A stretch of DNA of 64,000 bases from Salegentibacter salarius (GTDB taxonomy: Bacteria; Bacteroidota; Bacteroidia; Flavobacteriales; Flavobacteriaceae): positions 203,687-267,686 of the forward strand of contig NZ_FVZF01000002.1 of the NCBI RefSeq assembly GCF_900168265.1, written 5' to 3'. Below the pieces are notes generated by a model. That model saw only the letters and a program-made list of their open reading frames with translations. It did not search any database and was not told the DNA's origin. A program made the translations under genes and the position numbers. Below, one piece after another: positions 1 through 7,695 of this stretch; within the stretch, counting starts at the first letter, position 1; each line of letters starts with the position of its first letter.

Positions 1-198
1 TTGAGTCCACATAAACATGGTATTGGTAGCAATACCTCCAAAACCTTTTTTTACGCCATTCTCAAGCCCTTTTCCGGCAGCAAGTAGAATTACAAGGATA
101 AAGATTCCCCACATTACCCCAAAAGCAGTTAGTAAAGTTCTAAACCAGTTAGAACTTAGTGCTTCAATTATTTCGCTCCATTTATCCCTGCTAAACAT
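1..198 (-). CDS. ABC transporter permease, MacB/FtsX-like (5' part, runs off the window)
   Basis: The first 66 codons of a permease read leftward off the window edge, starting at the ATG whose complement lies at 196-198. The translation opens MFSRDKWSEIIEAL, then a membrane segment rich in I, L and V (about residues 22-42), then GKGLENGVKKGF. This matches the N-terminal cytoplasmic helix, first membrane helix and start of the periplasmic MacB core domain of the complete permease just upstream, of which it is a diverged paralogue. Its start codon lies one base past the stop of that permease, so the two are almost certainly co-transcribed and translationally coupled. Together with the ATPase they would form an exporter or lipoprotein-handling ABC complex in the inner membrane. 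The substrate is unknown. Confidence 0.85.
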   Translation of the reverse strand, partial: MFSRDKWSEIIEALSSNWFRTLLTAFGVMWGIFILVILLAAGKGLENGVKKGFGGIATNTMFMWTQ

Positions 199-199
199 A

Positions 200-1447
200 T
201 TATTCGTCTCTTAATGCTACAATAGGTTTAATTCTCGCAGCCCTCCAGGCAGGAAAAAATCCGGCAATAGCACCGGCAAGAACCAAAATAAAAACGGTGG
301 TAAGCGCTACATTAAAATTAACTGCAGGATTAGCAATATACTGGGTTTCTATAAGTGGCCCCACGAATTCCAACAACAGTAAACTGGCAATTAAGCCAAT
401 AAACCCGGCTATTGCAGTTACAAAAATAGATTCGTGCAATACCATTCCAACTATAGAAAGCGGCTCTGCCCCCAGGGCTTTCCGAATTCCAATTTCTCGA
501 GTTCTTTCTTTTACGATAATGAGCATAATATTACTTACTCCCACAACCCCGGCGATAATGGTACAAATACCAACACCCCAAAAGAAGAATTTTATCATAT
601 CCATAAGATCGTAGAAGCGCTTCGCATTTTCCAGGGAATTATTTATGCTTACCGCACTTTCATCATCTGGAGCTATAGTATGTGTTTCTTTAAGTTGCGT
701 TTCAACATCTGCGGTAAACCGATTAGAAGCAGCGAGAGCCGCTTGAAAATTGTCTTCGGGTTCTAAGGTGAAAGCCATATTGGCAATATTGTTACCGCCG
801 CCAAAAACACGTTGAGCGGTAGAAATAGGCATAAAAACCTTACTTTCTTCTCGTTCGCCTCCCGGATCGGTATAAACTCCAATTACTTTAAAATTTATTC
901 CGGAAATTTGAACGTATTTTCCTATTGGGTCTTTACTATCTTTAAAAAGGTCGTTTCGAACTTTATTCCCTACCACCACAACTTTTTCAAAATTGTCATG
1001 ATCTTTATAATTTACAAATCGGCCTTCTATCATCCCGCTATTTTCAAGAAACTGATAATCGGGATAAACACCTTCCACGCGATACGAGCCAGATTCTTTA
1101 CCATAGTTTACTATCCCATTCCAAATTCTAAAAATAGAAGATCTAAATTCTAAGTCGTCCTGGTGTTTTAAGGCGGTGTAGTCAAAATCTTCATTCTTCA
1201 TTTGAATTCTCCTACCCGGGTTTAAACCTTTGTATTCTTTAGAAGTCACACCGGTATAAACATAAATAATATTGGCGGCATCCCTTTCAAACTCCTGTGA
1301 AATTCCATTACGCATACCTTCACCAATTCCCAGGAGAACTACCAAAATAAAGATCCCTGAAGCTACCGAAAGCCCGGTTAAAAAGGTTCGTAATTTATTT
1401 TTACGAATCGTATCAAAGATCTCTTCCCAACGCTCTAAATCAAACAT
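200..1447 (-). CDS. ABC transporter permease, MacB/FtsX family
   Basis: This 415-residue protein has the MacB architecture: one N-terminal membrane helix (about residues 20-42), a periplasmic core of about 220 residues, then three C-terminal membrane helices (about 285-310, 335-360 and 380-405) forming the FtsX domain. The segment KERTREIGIRKALGA after the second helix is the cytoplasmic coupling motif typical of FtsX-type permeases that contact the ATPase. The ATPase gene ends inside this gene's start (8 bp overlap), and another permease follows one base after the stop, so the three form an operon. Known family members export macrolides, peptides or toxins, or move lipoproteins. Nothing here identifies the cargo. 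Confidence 0.92.
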   Translation of the reverse strand: MFDLERWEEIFDTIRKNKLRTFLTGLSVASGIFILVVLLGIGEGMRNGISQEFERDAANIIYVYTGVTSKEYKGLNPGRRIQMKNEDFDYTALKHQDDLEFRSSIFRIWNGIVNYGKESGSYRVEGVYPDYQFLENSGMIEGRFVNYKDHDNFEKVVVVGNKVRNDLFKDSKDPIGKYVQISGINFKVIGVYTDPGGEREESKVFMPISTAQRVFGGGNNIANMAFTLEPEDNFQAALAASNRFTADVETQLKETHTIAPDDESAVSINNSLENAKRFYDLMDMIKFFFWGVGICTIIAGVVGVSNIMLIIVKERTREIGIRKALGAEPLSIVGMVLHESIFVTAIAGFIGLIASLLLLEFVGPLIETQYIANPAVNFNVALTTVFILVLAGAIAGFFPAWRAARIKPIVALRDE

Positions 1448-2141
1448 TTTCCAGCGCTCTTACTTGATTAACCTTAGTATCCTGAATTATCTTACCGTCT
1501 TTTAAATTGACGATTCTCTTTGTCATTGCAGCAATATCGGGTTCGTGAGTTACTACAAGTATTGTTCGGCCTTCATCATTGATCTCCTGAATTAGATTCA
1601 TCACTTCATAAGATGTTTTTGAATCTAATGCTCCGGTAGGTTCATCGGCTAAAAGTACTTTTGGATCGCTGGCTAGCGCTCTTGCAATTGCAACTCTTTG
1701 TTTCTGCCCTCCGGAAAGTTCATTTGGCAAATGTCCTGCCCAGTCGGCAAGACCAACTTTTTCCAGGTAAGCCATAGCTTTATCTACACGTTCGCCACGT
1801 TTAATCCCCTGGTAATAAAGCGGAAGCGCTACATTATCCAAAGCATTTTTATAAGAAATAAGGTTGAAAGACTGAAAAATGAAGCCCAAAAACTTATTAC
1901 GGTAACGAGCGGCAATTTTTTCATTTAGATTTTTAATAGGAACGCCATCCAGGGTATAAGAACCTGAATCTGCTTCATCAAGCATCCCAAGAATGTTTAA
2001 AAGGGTAGATTTCCCCGATCCTGAAGACCCCATAATAGAAACGAGTTCTCCTTCGGCTACGCTAAAATTAATTCCTTTTAAAACGTGCAGTGAGTTACTA
2101 CCCATTTTATAGGATTTATGAAGATCTTTAATTTCTATCAT
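1440..2141 (-). CDS. ABC transporter ATP-binding protein, MacB/LolD family
   Basis: The 233-residue ATPase supplies energy for the two permeases downstream. Visible motifs are Walker A GSSGSGKST (residues 38-46), the signature LSGGQKQR, Walker B VLLADEPTG followed by the D-loop ALD, and the switch histidine in VVTHEP. The start was placed at MIEIKDLHKSY rather than 15 codons further upstream, because family members begin with this IxxxxLxKxY beta strand and the extra residues look non-homologous. The stop overlaps the permease start by 8 bp. The closest families are LolD and MacB ATPases. With the MacB-type permeases beside it, a MacB-like exporter is the better reading. Confidence 0.93.
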   Translation of the reverse strand: MIEIKDLHKSYKMGSNSLHVLKGINFSVAEGELVSIMGSSGSGKSTLLNILGMLDEADSGSYTLDGVPIKNLNEKIAARYRNKFLGFIFQSFNLISYKNALDNVALPLYYQGIKRGERVDKAMAYLEKVGLADWAGHLPNELSGGQKQRVAIARALASDPKVLLADEPTGALDSKTSYEVMNLIQEINDEGRTILVVTHEPDIAAMTKRIVNLKDGKIIQDTKVNQVRALENV

Positions 2142-2247
2142 CGCAGTGAAATTACAGGTTGCTAACTTTTTATTGAAAAGCGTCACCCATAAGACTCTGC
2201 GAAAGAGAAAAAGTTACAGTATAATTAAGAAAATATTTTGAAGTTGT

Positions 2248-2481
2248 TTAAGCTTCGCCAGATTTTTTGGCTTTTTTACGTGAACGATAGATAAAGTAAC
2301 CTAACCCACCAACCAGGAGATAAGGAAAAGCCATAAGGTAAAGAATCCCATCATTGATACCTTTTGCAGCGCTTTGATCGGTATCACTTTCCAGAACTGC
2401 CCGACACATTGAGCATTGTGCTTCTGCTATTTCAGGAAGCAAAAGTAAGAGGGAAATAAGAAATAAAAACCTGATTTTCAT
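2248..2481 (-). CDS. Small exported membrane protein with CSMC motif, next to oxidase assembly genes
   Basis: A 77-residue protein with an N-terminal signal-like segment (residues 1-21, MKIRFLF to IAEAQ), an exported CSMCRA motif right after the predicted cleavage site, and one C-terminal membrane helix (about 45-65) ending in a basic RSRKKAKK tail. The start at 2481 was preferred over 2502 because a good -7 promoter box lies at 2500-2507, which would leave the longer form without a leader. It follows the DUF420 and SCO1 genes. The paired cysteines in an exported position would suit thiol or copper chemistry, but that is inference; I do not recognise a named family. Confidence 0.72.
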   Translation of the reverse strand: MKIRFLFLISLLLLLPEIAEAQCSMCRAVLESDTDQSAAKGINDGILYLMAFPYLLVGGLGYFIYRSRKKAKKSGEA

Positions 2482-2499
2482 AGTGATAATTTCTGAATG

Positions 2500-2507
2500 C
2501 AAAGTTA
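2500..2507 (-). promoter_or_regulatory. -7 promoter box for the CSMC mini-protein
   Basis: The minus strand reads TAACTTTG, a match to the Bacteroidota -7 consensus TAnnTTTG, 18 bp before the chosen start at 2481. No TTG lies at the usual distance upstream, so the -33 half is missing. Confidence 0.4.
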
Positions 2508-2510
2508 AGA

Positions 2511-2613
2511 AATTTTACTAGATAATTGAGATTAAATGCTCCGTCCCGAAAAATCGGGATGCCTAGAAATCAAGCTATATTTTCCAATAATAATGTTTTG
2601 TGAGCTTGCTACT
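2511..2613 (-). repeat. Dispersed intergenic repeat, copy A
   Basis: Read on the minus strand, this stretch contains in order AGCAAGCTCAC, TTATTATTG, AAATATA, TTGATTTC, CGGAGCATT, ATTATC and AGTAAAAT. The same blocks occur in the same order in copy B on the plus strand at 26065-26150. Copy A carries an extra hairpin insert, TCCCGA-AAAA-TCGGGA at 2544-2559 on the plus strand. Both copies are intergenic. Confidence 0.75.
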
Positions 2614-2678
2614 AAGTTGTTTTCGTTCAAGCTTCAATTAGAGGTGTTAAGACTTGATTTTTTCAGAAGCAATTATTT

Positions 2679-3218
2679 TTAATAATATGGCCACATAAAA
2701 ATATAGACCAAAACCCCGGTAATCGCCACGTATAACCAAATAGGAAACGTCCAGCGGGCAATTTTTGCGTGCTTTTTATATTCCCCGGTCAAACCGCGAT
2801 ACATAGTGAAAAGAACTAAAGGCACAATAATGGCCGAAAGCACAATATGAGTTATAAGGATAAAGAAATAAACAGGTCGCAAAATACCTTCCCCGCCATA
2901 AGGCACAGGATCATTACTGATTTTTGAGATCACATAACTCACTAAAAATATAGCTGAAAGCCCAAAAGCAATAATCATAGTATTTCGGTGCAATTTATAT
3001 TCCCGAATACTCATAAAGAAATAACCAAGCATCAATAAAATGGCCGTTGAGCCATTTAAAACCGCGTGAAAAAACGGGAAAGTCCCGGTTTGAGTACCAA
3101 AAATATTATAGCGCTCAGGCAAATACATTAAAATTAGCACTATGATAGGCACCAATACAGATAGCGCGATAATTACGGGCACCGCAACTTTATCGGTTTT
3201 TGTCAATGTTCTTTTCAC
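2679..3218 (-). CDS. DUF420 membrane protein, probable oxidase maturation factor (CtaM-like)
   Basis: A 179-residue integral membrane protein with five predicted helices (about 12-32, 45-67, 78-100, 118-140 and 153-173) and histidines near membrane boundaries (HAVLNG, HRNTM and ITHIVLSA). This is the DUF420 pattern. A DUF420 member, CtaM of Staphylococcus aureus, is needed for maturation of a heme-copper oxidase, and the family often lies beside SCO1 and cta genes. The start overlaps the SCO1 stop by 4 bp, so the two are translationally coupled. The role in oxidase assembly is inferred from family and context; the exact biochemical step is not known. Confidence 0.88.
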   Translation of the reverse strand: MKRTLTKTDKVAVPVIIALSVLVPIIVLILMYLPERYNIFGTQTGTFPFFHAVLNGSTAILLMLGYFFMSIREYKLHRNTMIIAFGLSAIFLVSYVISKISNDPVPYGGEGILRPVYFFILITHIVLSAIIVPLVLFTMYRGLTGEYKKHAKIARWTFPIWLYVAITGVLVYIFMWPYY

Positions 3219-3952
3219 AGTAATTTTTTAATATCTTCAATTAAAATATCAATTTGTGGTTCTTCCTCACCTTCCACTACCGATTTGTTTCTCTCTACCG
3301 AACCGCGGTAGTATATTATTGGGTTACCAAACCTATCCAGACGAGACCTAATATAACCTTCTTTATCTACAAGCGCGAACAAGCCCTGGTGTGCAAAACC
3401 ACCGGGAACATCGCTATCTTCTCCCGCATAAATATTGAAGCCTCCATTGGCCAGGCCGTAAATAGAATCTTTTTCACCGGTTAATAAATTCCAGTTAGGA
3501 TGATCTATTCCATAATTTTCGGCATAAGATTTTAAAACCTCTGGCGTGTCATGTTTTGGATCTATAGAAAATGAAACTATTCCAAAATCTTCTTTATCCT
3601 GAAATTCTTCCTGAACCTCTACGAGATTCTGATTCATTATTGGGCAAATTGTAGGACAGGTAGTAAAAAAGAATTCGGCCACATATACTTTCCCCAGGTA
3701 ATCTTTATTAGAAATGGTATCCCCATCCTGATTTACCAATTGAAAATCTGGAGCCTTTTTCTTTCTCCCATTAATTTCTATATAAGCAAGTTTCTTATTG
3801 GTATTAGATCTCTTTTCTGCGCCTTTAACATTCAACCTATCAGCTTTCACCACCTCATCACTCGTAATGGTTTTCACAATTTTGGGAATAAAAATAATTC
3901 CAAAGACAAGGATAATTAGAGAGAGACCAATGTAAGAATATTTTCTTTTCAT
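3215..3952 (-). CDS. SCO1/SenC copper chaperone for cytochrome c oxidase
   Basis: A 245-residue protein with one N-terminal membrane anchor (about residues 8-26) and a periplasm-facing thioredoxin-like SCO domain. The copper site is visible: C99 and C103 in TTCPTICP, and the conserved histidine in GGFAHQG about 85 residues later. SCO proteins deliver copper to the CuA centre of oxidase subunit II and keep its cysteines reduced. The gene sits between a cysteine-free paralogue (stop 2 bp upstream) and DUF420 (overlapping), downstream of ctaF and ctaE, so the whole group is an oxidase assembly cluster. Confidence 0.94.
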   Translation of the reverse strand: MKRKYSYIGLSLIILVFGIIFIPKIVKTITSDEVVKADRLNVKGAEKRSNTNKKLAYIEINGRKKKAPDFQLVNQDGDTISNKDYLGKVYVAEFFFTTCPTICPIMNQNLVEVQEEFQDKEDFGIVSFSIDPKHDTPEVLKSYAENYGIDHPNWNLLTGEKDSIYGLANGGFNIYAGEDSDVPGGFAHQGLFALVDKEGYIRSRLDRFGNPIIYYRGSVERNKSVVEGEEEPQIDILIEDIKKLL

Positions 3953-3953
3953 T

Positions 3954-4598
3954 TTAATTATTTTTTCTTTCGGCGTTATTCTTTTTTAAAGCTAACCGGT
4001 ATTCGGCAAGAATTACTTTTACGTCATCATTCATTTTATCGCTCAATTCTGCTACGGAGCGAGAATCATAGCCATAAACTTTTCCAAAATCTTCATCATC
4101 ATCCCTACCTCTTAAATTAAGATCTTTATCCACAATAAAAACATAGGGAGTATAAGTACCTTCCAAATTATGCGGTGTATCAAAGCTTTTAAAGGTTTCT
4201 TTTATCTCTGTAGGAGCACCAAAAATGAATTTCCATTTTTCGGTTTCAGAAATACCACTAAACTCATCTTTAAATTTTTTGGCCTCCTCGCGGGCTTCGT
4301 TGGGAAGCACTACTACAAACTGAAAATCATTGAATTCGTAATATTTCTCAAGTATTTTTTGATCAAGATTAAAGGTGTTGCCTTTTAGATCATCGAGATT
4401 TTCACCAAAAAAAGATACAATGCTAATTTTATCCTCTAAGCTAATTGAATTCCCATCAAGGTCTTCAAACTCAGAAACATCGTTAACATTTTCGGTTAAA
4501 ACAGGTAATTTGGCGAAATTATTTTGCCCTGAAGCAAAAAACATATAAGCGATAATAGGCAGTGCAAAGAGCACTAAAAGCACAAAAAACTTTTTCAT
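3954..4598 (-). CDS. Membrane-anchored SCO/thioredoxin-fold-like protein without cysteines
   Basis: A 214-residue protein with an N-terminal anchor (MKKFFVLLVLFALPIIAYM) and a soluble domain whose layout follows the neighbouring SCO1: a FEDLDGNSISLED segment, then SIVSFFGENL where SCO1 has its CxxxC strand, and near the end TPYVFIVDKDLNLRGR, comparable with GLFALVDKEGYIRSR in SCO1. There is not one cysteine in the protein, so it cannot do SCO thiol or CuA chemistry in the usual way. The start at 4598 is preferred over 4622 because a -7 box overlaps 4620-4627. Two base pairs separate it from SCO1. Likely an accessory or scaffold for oxidase assembly; the function is not known. Confidence 0.8.
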   Translation of the reverse strand: MKKFFVLLVLFALPIIAYMFFASGQNNFAKLPVLTENVNDVSEFEDLDGNSISLEDKISIVSFFGENLDDLKGNTFNLDQKILEKYYEFNDFQFVVVLPNEAREEAKKFKDEFSGISETEKWKFIFGAPTEIKETFKSFDTPHNLEGTYTPYVFIVDKDLNLRGRDDDEDFGKVYGYDSRSVAELSDKMNDDVKVILAEYRLALKKNNAERKNN

Positions 4599-4627
4599 AT
4601 CCTGTATATAAAAGTGGTGCAAAAATA

Positions 4628-4654
4628 AAAAGACGGTTTAACAAAACCGCCTTT
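4628..4654 (-). terminator. Rho-independent terminator after ctaF
   Basis: On the minus strand the stem GGCGGTTT-TGTT-AAACCGTC (one G-T pair) is followed by TTTTTATTTTT, 30 bp past the ctaF stop. The next gene's -7 box lies in the U tract. Confidence 0.75.
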
Positions 4655-4684
4655 CTATACATTTTTAACTTTTAAAGCCTTTAC

Positions 4685-5047
4685 TTAAAAATCCCAGGCA
4701 ACGTGGTTAGTTTTATAAACCTCGTAGATATAACCACCCTCGGTTAGAAGAATAAAAATAAGGTAACTAATCAAGAAAATTGACGTCCAAACTATTGCAC
4801 GTCGTAAGCCTTTAGTTTCTCCCTCCAGGTGCATAAACGCCCAGGCGATATAATAAGCTTTGTAAATTGTTAGTATGATGAAGATCCAGTTAAGGAGCGA
4901 CATACTTAAAAAAGAAGTTTCTGTTAGAAAATCGGGCTTTATAATCCCTAAAATAACTTCAACTAATGTTATAACGGAAAGGATTACAAAAACCGTCCAG
5001 ATCCTCTTTGTATTAGATTCGTGATGATGTGCTGTATCGTGTGCCAT
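4685..5047 (-). CDS. Cytochrome c oxidase subunit IV (CtaF/CyoD-like)
   Basis: A 120-residue protein with three membrane helices (about 18-38, 50-72 and 85-105), beginning with a His-rich N-terminus (MAHDTAHHHES). This fits the prokaryotic subunit IV family, which stabilises the core of aa3- and bo3-type oxidases. It follows ctaE by 18 bp and is the last gene before a clear terminator, so it closes the ctaB-subunit III-ctaE-ctaF operon. Subunit IV sequences diverge strongly, so the call rests on size, topology and position. Confidence 0.85.
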   Translation of the reverse strand: MAHDTAHHHESNTKRIWTVFVILSVITLVEVILGIIKPDFLTETSFLSMSLLNWIFIILTIYKAYYIAWAFMHLEGETKGLRRAIVWTSIFLISYLIFILLTEGGYIYEVYKTNHVAWDF

Positions 5048-5065
5048 TTTTATTTATTTCTGAAA

Positions 5066-6046
5066 TTAAACCAGGTAAAAGAATGTAAAAACAAATACCC
5101 AAACTAAATCTACAAAGTGCCAGTAAAGACCAACTTTTTCTACCATTTCATAATTACCTCTACGCTCGTAAGTTCCCAGAATCACATTAAAGAAGATAAT
5201 GATATTGATGAGTACCCCTGAAAAAACGTGGAAACCGTGAAAACCGGTAATAAAGAAAAAGAAATCGGCAAACAATGGCGGGCCATATTCGTTACGGGTA
5301 AGATTAGCACCTTCTATCACGCCAACAGCTTCACTATTTAATTTAGCAACGGACTCTTCGCGAGAAAGAATGGTTTTTTCACCCTCTTCGTTTACCATTT
5401 GAGTTCTTATTAAGAGGTCTGAGTTTTCGCCAAAACCTGCTTTTACTTCTTCTATAGAATAAGATGGTAAAGATCTTTCACTTTCAAACCAAATTCCATT
5501 TCTGGCTTCATGTTCTACTCTAACTGAAGCTTCTGGAACAGCGATATCTGAAAGAGCCACTCTGTGACCATCGCCATCAATAAATTGTAAAATGTTACCA
5601 CCTTCGGTATAAACAGCGCCATAAGTACCATTGATGAAATTTTTCCATTCCCAGGCTTGAGAACCAAGGAAAATAATCCCTCCAATTATGGTAAGAAACA
5701 TATAAAAAGTAACCTTTCCTTTCTTTAACTGGTGACCGGCATCTACTGCCAATACCATGGTTACAGAAGAAAAGATAAGAATAAACGTCATTAAAGCCAC
5801 ATAATACATTGGTGCATCCACACCGTGTAAAAATGGGAAGTGATTAAAAACTTCGTCGGCAATTGGCCAGGAGTCTATAAATTTAAAGCGGGAGAACCCA
5901 TAAGCTGCAAGAAAACCAGAGAAGGTAAGAGCATCGGAAGTGATAAAAAACCACATCATCAATTTGCCATAACTGGCCTTTAAAGGTTCATTTCCACCAC
6001 CCCAGGTTTTACCTTCGGTGCCTGTTCTAACAACAGTAGCTTCCAT
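5066..6046 (-). CDS. ctaE: Cytochrome c oxidase subunit III, with long periplasmic insert
   Basis: A 326-residue heme-copper oxidase subunit III. Family marks include KLMMWFFITSDALTFSGF at the first helix, WEWKNFI, FFFFITGFHGFHVFSG and YWHFVDLVWVFVF at the last helix. It holds no cofactor and supports sustained turnover and proton uptake of subunit I. The start is set at MEATVVRTG; the 14 upstream codons do not resemble the family. Unusual is a hydrophilic stretch of about 110 residues (roughly 135-245) between WEW and the FITGFHGFHV helix, where common subunit III proteins have a short loop. It lies 47 bp downstream of a shorter subunit III-like gene. Confidence 0.93.
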   Translation of the reverse strand: MEATVVRTGTEGKTWGGGNEPLKASYGKLMMWFFITSDALTFSGFLAAYGFSRFKFIDSWPIADEVFNHFPFLHGVDAPMYYVALMTFILIFSSVTMVLAVDAGHQLKKGKVTFYMFLTIIGGIIFLGSQAWEWKNFINGTYGAVYTEGGNILQFIDGDGHRVALSDIAVPEASVRVEHEARNGIWFESERSLPSYSIEEVKAGFGENSDLLIRTQMVNEEGEKTILSREESVAKLNSEAVGVIEGANLTRNEYGPPLFADFFFFITGFHGFHVFSGVLINIIIFFNVILGTYERRGNYEMVEKVGLYWHFVDLVWVFVFTFFYLV

Positions 6047-6093
6047 AGAAGAGTATTTAAATTTTAAGTATTGCGCAAAAATACGCAATTTTA

Positions 6094-6675
6094 TTATCTA
6101 AAGAAATATAAAAACACAAACAGGTATATCCACATAAGATCAACAAAATGCCAAAAAGTCGCACCTAGCTCAATACCAAGCATTTGACCTTTTTTATAAC
6201 GTTGTTTAAAATGGTTATAAATTACTACTAAAAGCGTGATTATACCTGCCAGTAGGTGCACCATATGCACTAAAACCAACACATAAATAAAAGAAGTAGT
6301 AATACTACTTTCGCTTCCGGTAAAGTAATATCCGTTAGCAATAATTTCAGTAAAACCATTAAATTGAAAGACCACAAACAATACTGCAAGTACTAATGTG
6401 CCAATTAACATGGCTGAAGCATTTCTGCGATTTCCAGACAAAATACTTTGTTTCGCAAGAATAAAAGTGACACTACTCAAGACTATAACAAGCGTACTCC
6501 AAAAAAAGGCACTTGGCAGCTCGAATTCCGTTAGCCAGTCTGGCCTTGTTTTGCTCACAACATAAGCACTGGTTAAACCACCAAAGGTCATTATCATGCT
6601 AATTATTCCAAACCAGAGCATCATCTTTTTAGCCCGGTCGTATTTGTGCTTTTCAGCACCCTGAGTTAAATCCAT
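6094..6675 (-). CDS. Second heme-copper oxidase subunit III-like protein
   Basis: A 193-residue protein with five predicted helices and the subunit III end motif GATFWHFVDLMWIYLFVFLYF. It lacks the first two helices of classical seven-helix subunit III and resembles the five-helix CyoC-type form. It overlaps ctaB by 10 bp and precedes full-length ctaE, so the operon encodes two different subunit III proteins. Both may belong to the same caa3/aa3 oxidase, as in other Bacteroidota clusters with this gene order; that is inferred from position. Confidence 0.9.
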   Translation of the reverse strand: MDLTQGAEKHKYDRAKKMMLWFGIISMIMTFGGLTSAYVVSKTRPDWLTEFELPSAFFWSTLVIVLSSVTFILAKQSILSGNRRNASAMLIGTLVLAVLFVVFQFNGFTEIIANGYYFTGSESSITTSFIYVLVLVHMVHLLAGIITLLVVIYNHFKQRYKKGQMLGIELGATFWHFVDLMWIYLFVFLYFFR

Positions 6676-7568
6676 TGTCTTATAAATTTATCTAAAACAT
6701 ATACTATTTGTAGCAGCGTAATATAAGATACGCTCGCAAACATTAATTTTTTAGCTGCTTGGGCAGTTTTTTCTTTATACAATTTAAATGCATAATAAAG
6801 CATTCCCAGACCCAGCAAAAGAATAATTGCACCAGCAACAGGAGTTAGATAGAGTTTCCCTGTTACCCCAAACACCGGAATTAATGATACTAAAACAGTC
6901 CAAACAGAATAAAGAATAATTTGTATTGCAGTTCCCCTATCCCGTTTTCCGGTAGGCAACATAAAGAACCCACCTTTTTTATAATCGTCATATAACCACC
7001 AGCCAATAGCCCAAAAATGCGGGAACTGCCAGAAGAATTGGATCATAAATAAAGTGCCGGGTTCTATACTAAAATCTCCGGTGGCCGCTACCCAACCCAA
7101 CATAAAAGGAATTGCTCCCGGAATAGCACCCACAAATACCGATAACGGAGTTTTAGTCTTTAGCGGAGTATATACACTTACATATATAAAAATACTAATA
7201 GCCCCAAACATCGCGGTTTTAGGGTTAATAATATATAGTACTATAAGTCCTGAAATTGTAAAAACACTGGCAATTAAAAACGCGGTACTTACCGACATTC
7301 TTCCATCGGGAATCGGCCGGTTCTTGGTGCGATCCATAAGCGCATCCAAATTACGTTCTATAACCTGATTGTATGCATTTGAGGCACCAACCATAAAATA
7401 CCCGCCAATAGCTAATAAAAAGACAGTAACAAAATCTATGTTATCGGCGCCTAAAAAATAACCTGCAATAGATGAAAAAACCACGCTTACAGCAAGCCGA
7501 ACCTTGGTAATTTCTTTAAAGTCTGTTAGGATAGAAGCCGAGGAAGTATGTACACCGGTGCTGCTCAA
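6666..7568 (-). CDS. ctaB: Protoheme IX farnesyltransferase (heme O synthase)
   Basis: A 300-residue UbiA-superfamily prenyltransferase that adds a farnesyl group to heme B to make heme O, the precursor of heme A for aa3-type oxidases. The first aspartate-rich motif is in NQVIERNLDALMDRTKNRP, and the second polar loop contains YDDYKKGGFFMLP. About nine membrane helices are predicted, as usual for CtaB/CyoE. It is the first gene of the subunit III-IV operon, with a well-matched promoter at 7591-7620 and a 10 bp overlap with the next gene. No heme A synthase gene is visible in the window. Confidence 0.95.
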   Translation of the reverse strand: MSSTGVHTSSASILTDFKEITKVRLAVSVVFSSIAGYFLGADNIDFVTVFLLAIGGYFMVGASNAYNQVIERNLDALMDRTKNRPIPDGRMSVSTAFLIASVFTISGLIVLYIINPKTAMFGAISIFIYVSVYTPLKTKTPLSVFVGAIPGAIPFMLGWVAATGDFSIEPGTLFMIQFFWQFPHFWAIGWWLYDDYKKGGFFMLPTGKRDRGTAIQIILYSVWTVLVSLIPVFGVTGKLYLTPVAGAIILLLGLGMLYYAFKLYKEKTAQAAKKLMFASVSYITLLQIVYVLDKFIRQWI

Positions 7569-7590
7569 AAATAGGTTTTTTCAATTGGCG

Positions 7591-7620
7591 CAAAGATACT
7601 CCTTAATTGGGTTTTGGCAA
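7591..7620 (-). promoter_or_regulatory. Promoter of ctaB operon
   Basis: On the minus strand TTG (7618-7620) is followed by 19 bp and TATCTTTG (7591-7598). This matches the Bacteroidota consensus in both halves. Predicted transcription start is about 15 bp before the ATG. Confidence 0.65.
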
Positions 7621-7695
7621 GGGGGCAAAAATGTTAATTTTCAGCACTTAGCGATTTGATATAATATTCAGAAAAAAATTGAAGAAATGGAATGT

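Noticed and set aside
2511..2613. Copy A of the dispersed repeat as a promoter for a plus-strand transcript
   Set aside because: The TTG is present at the repeat edge, but no TAnnTTTG box lies at the required distance, unlike at copy B.
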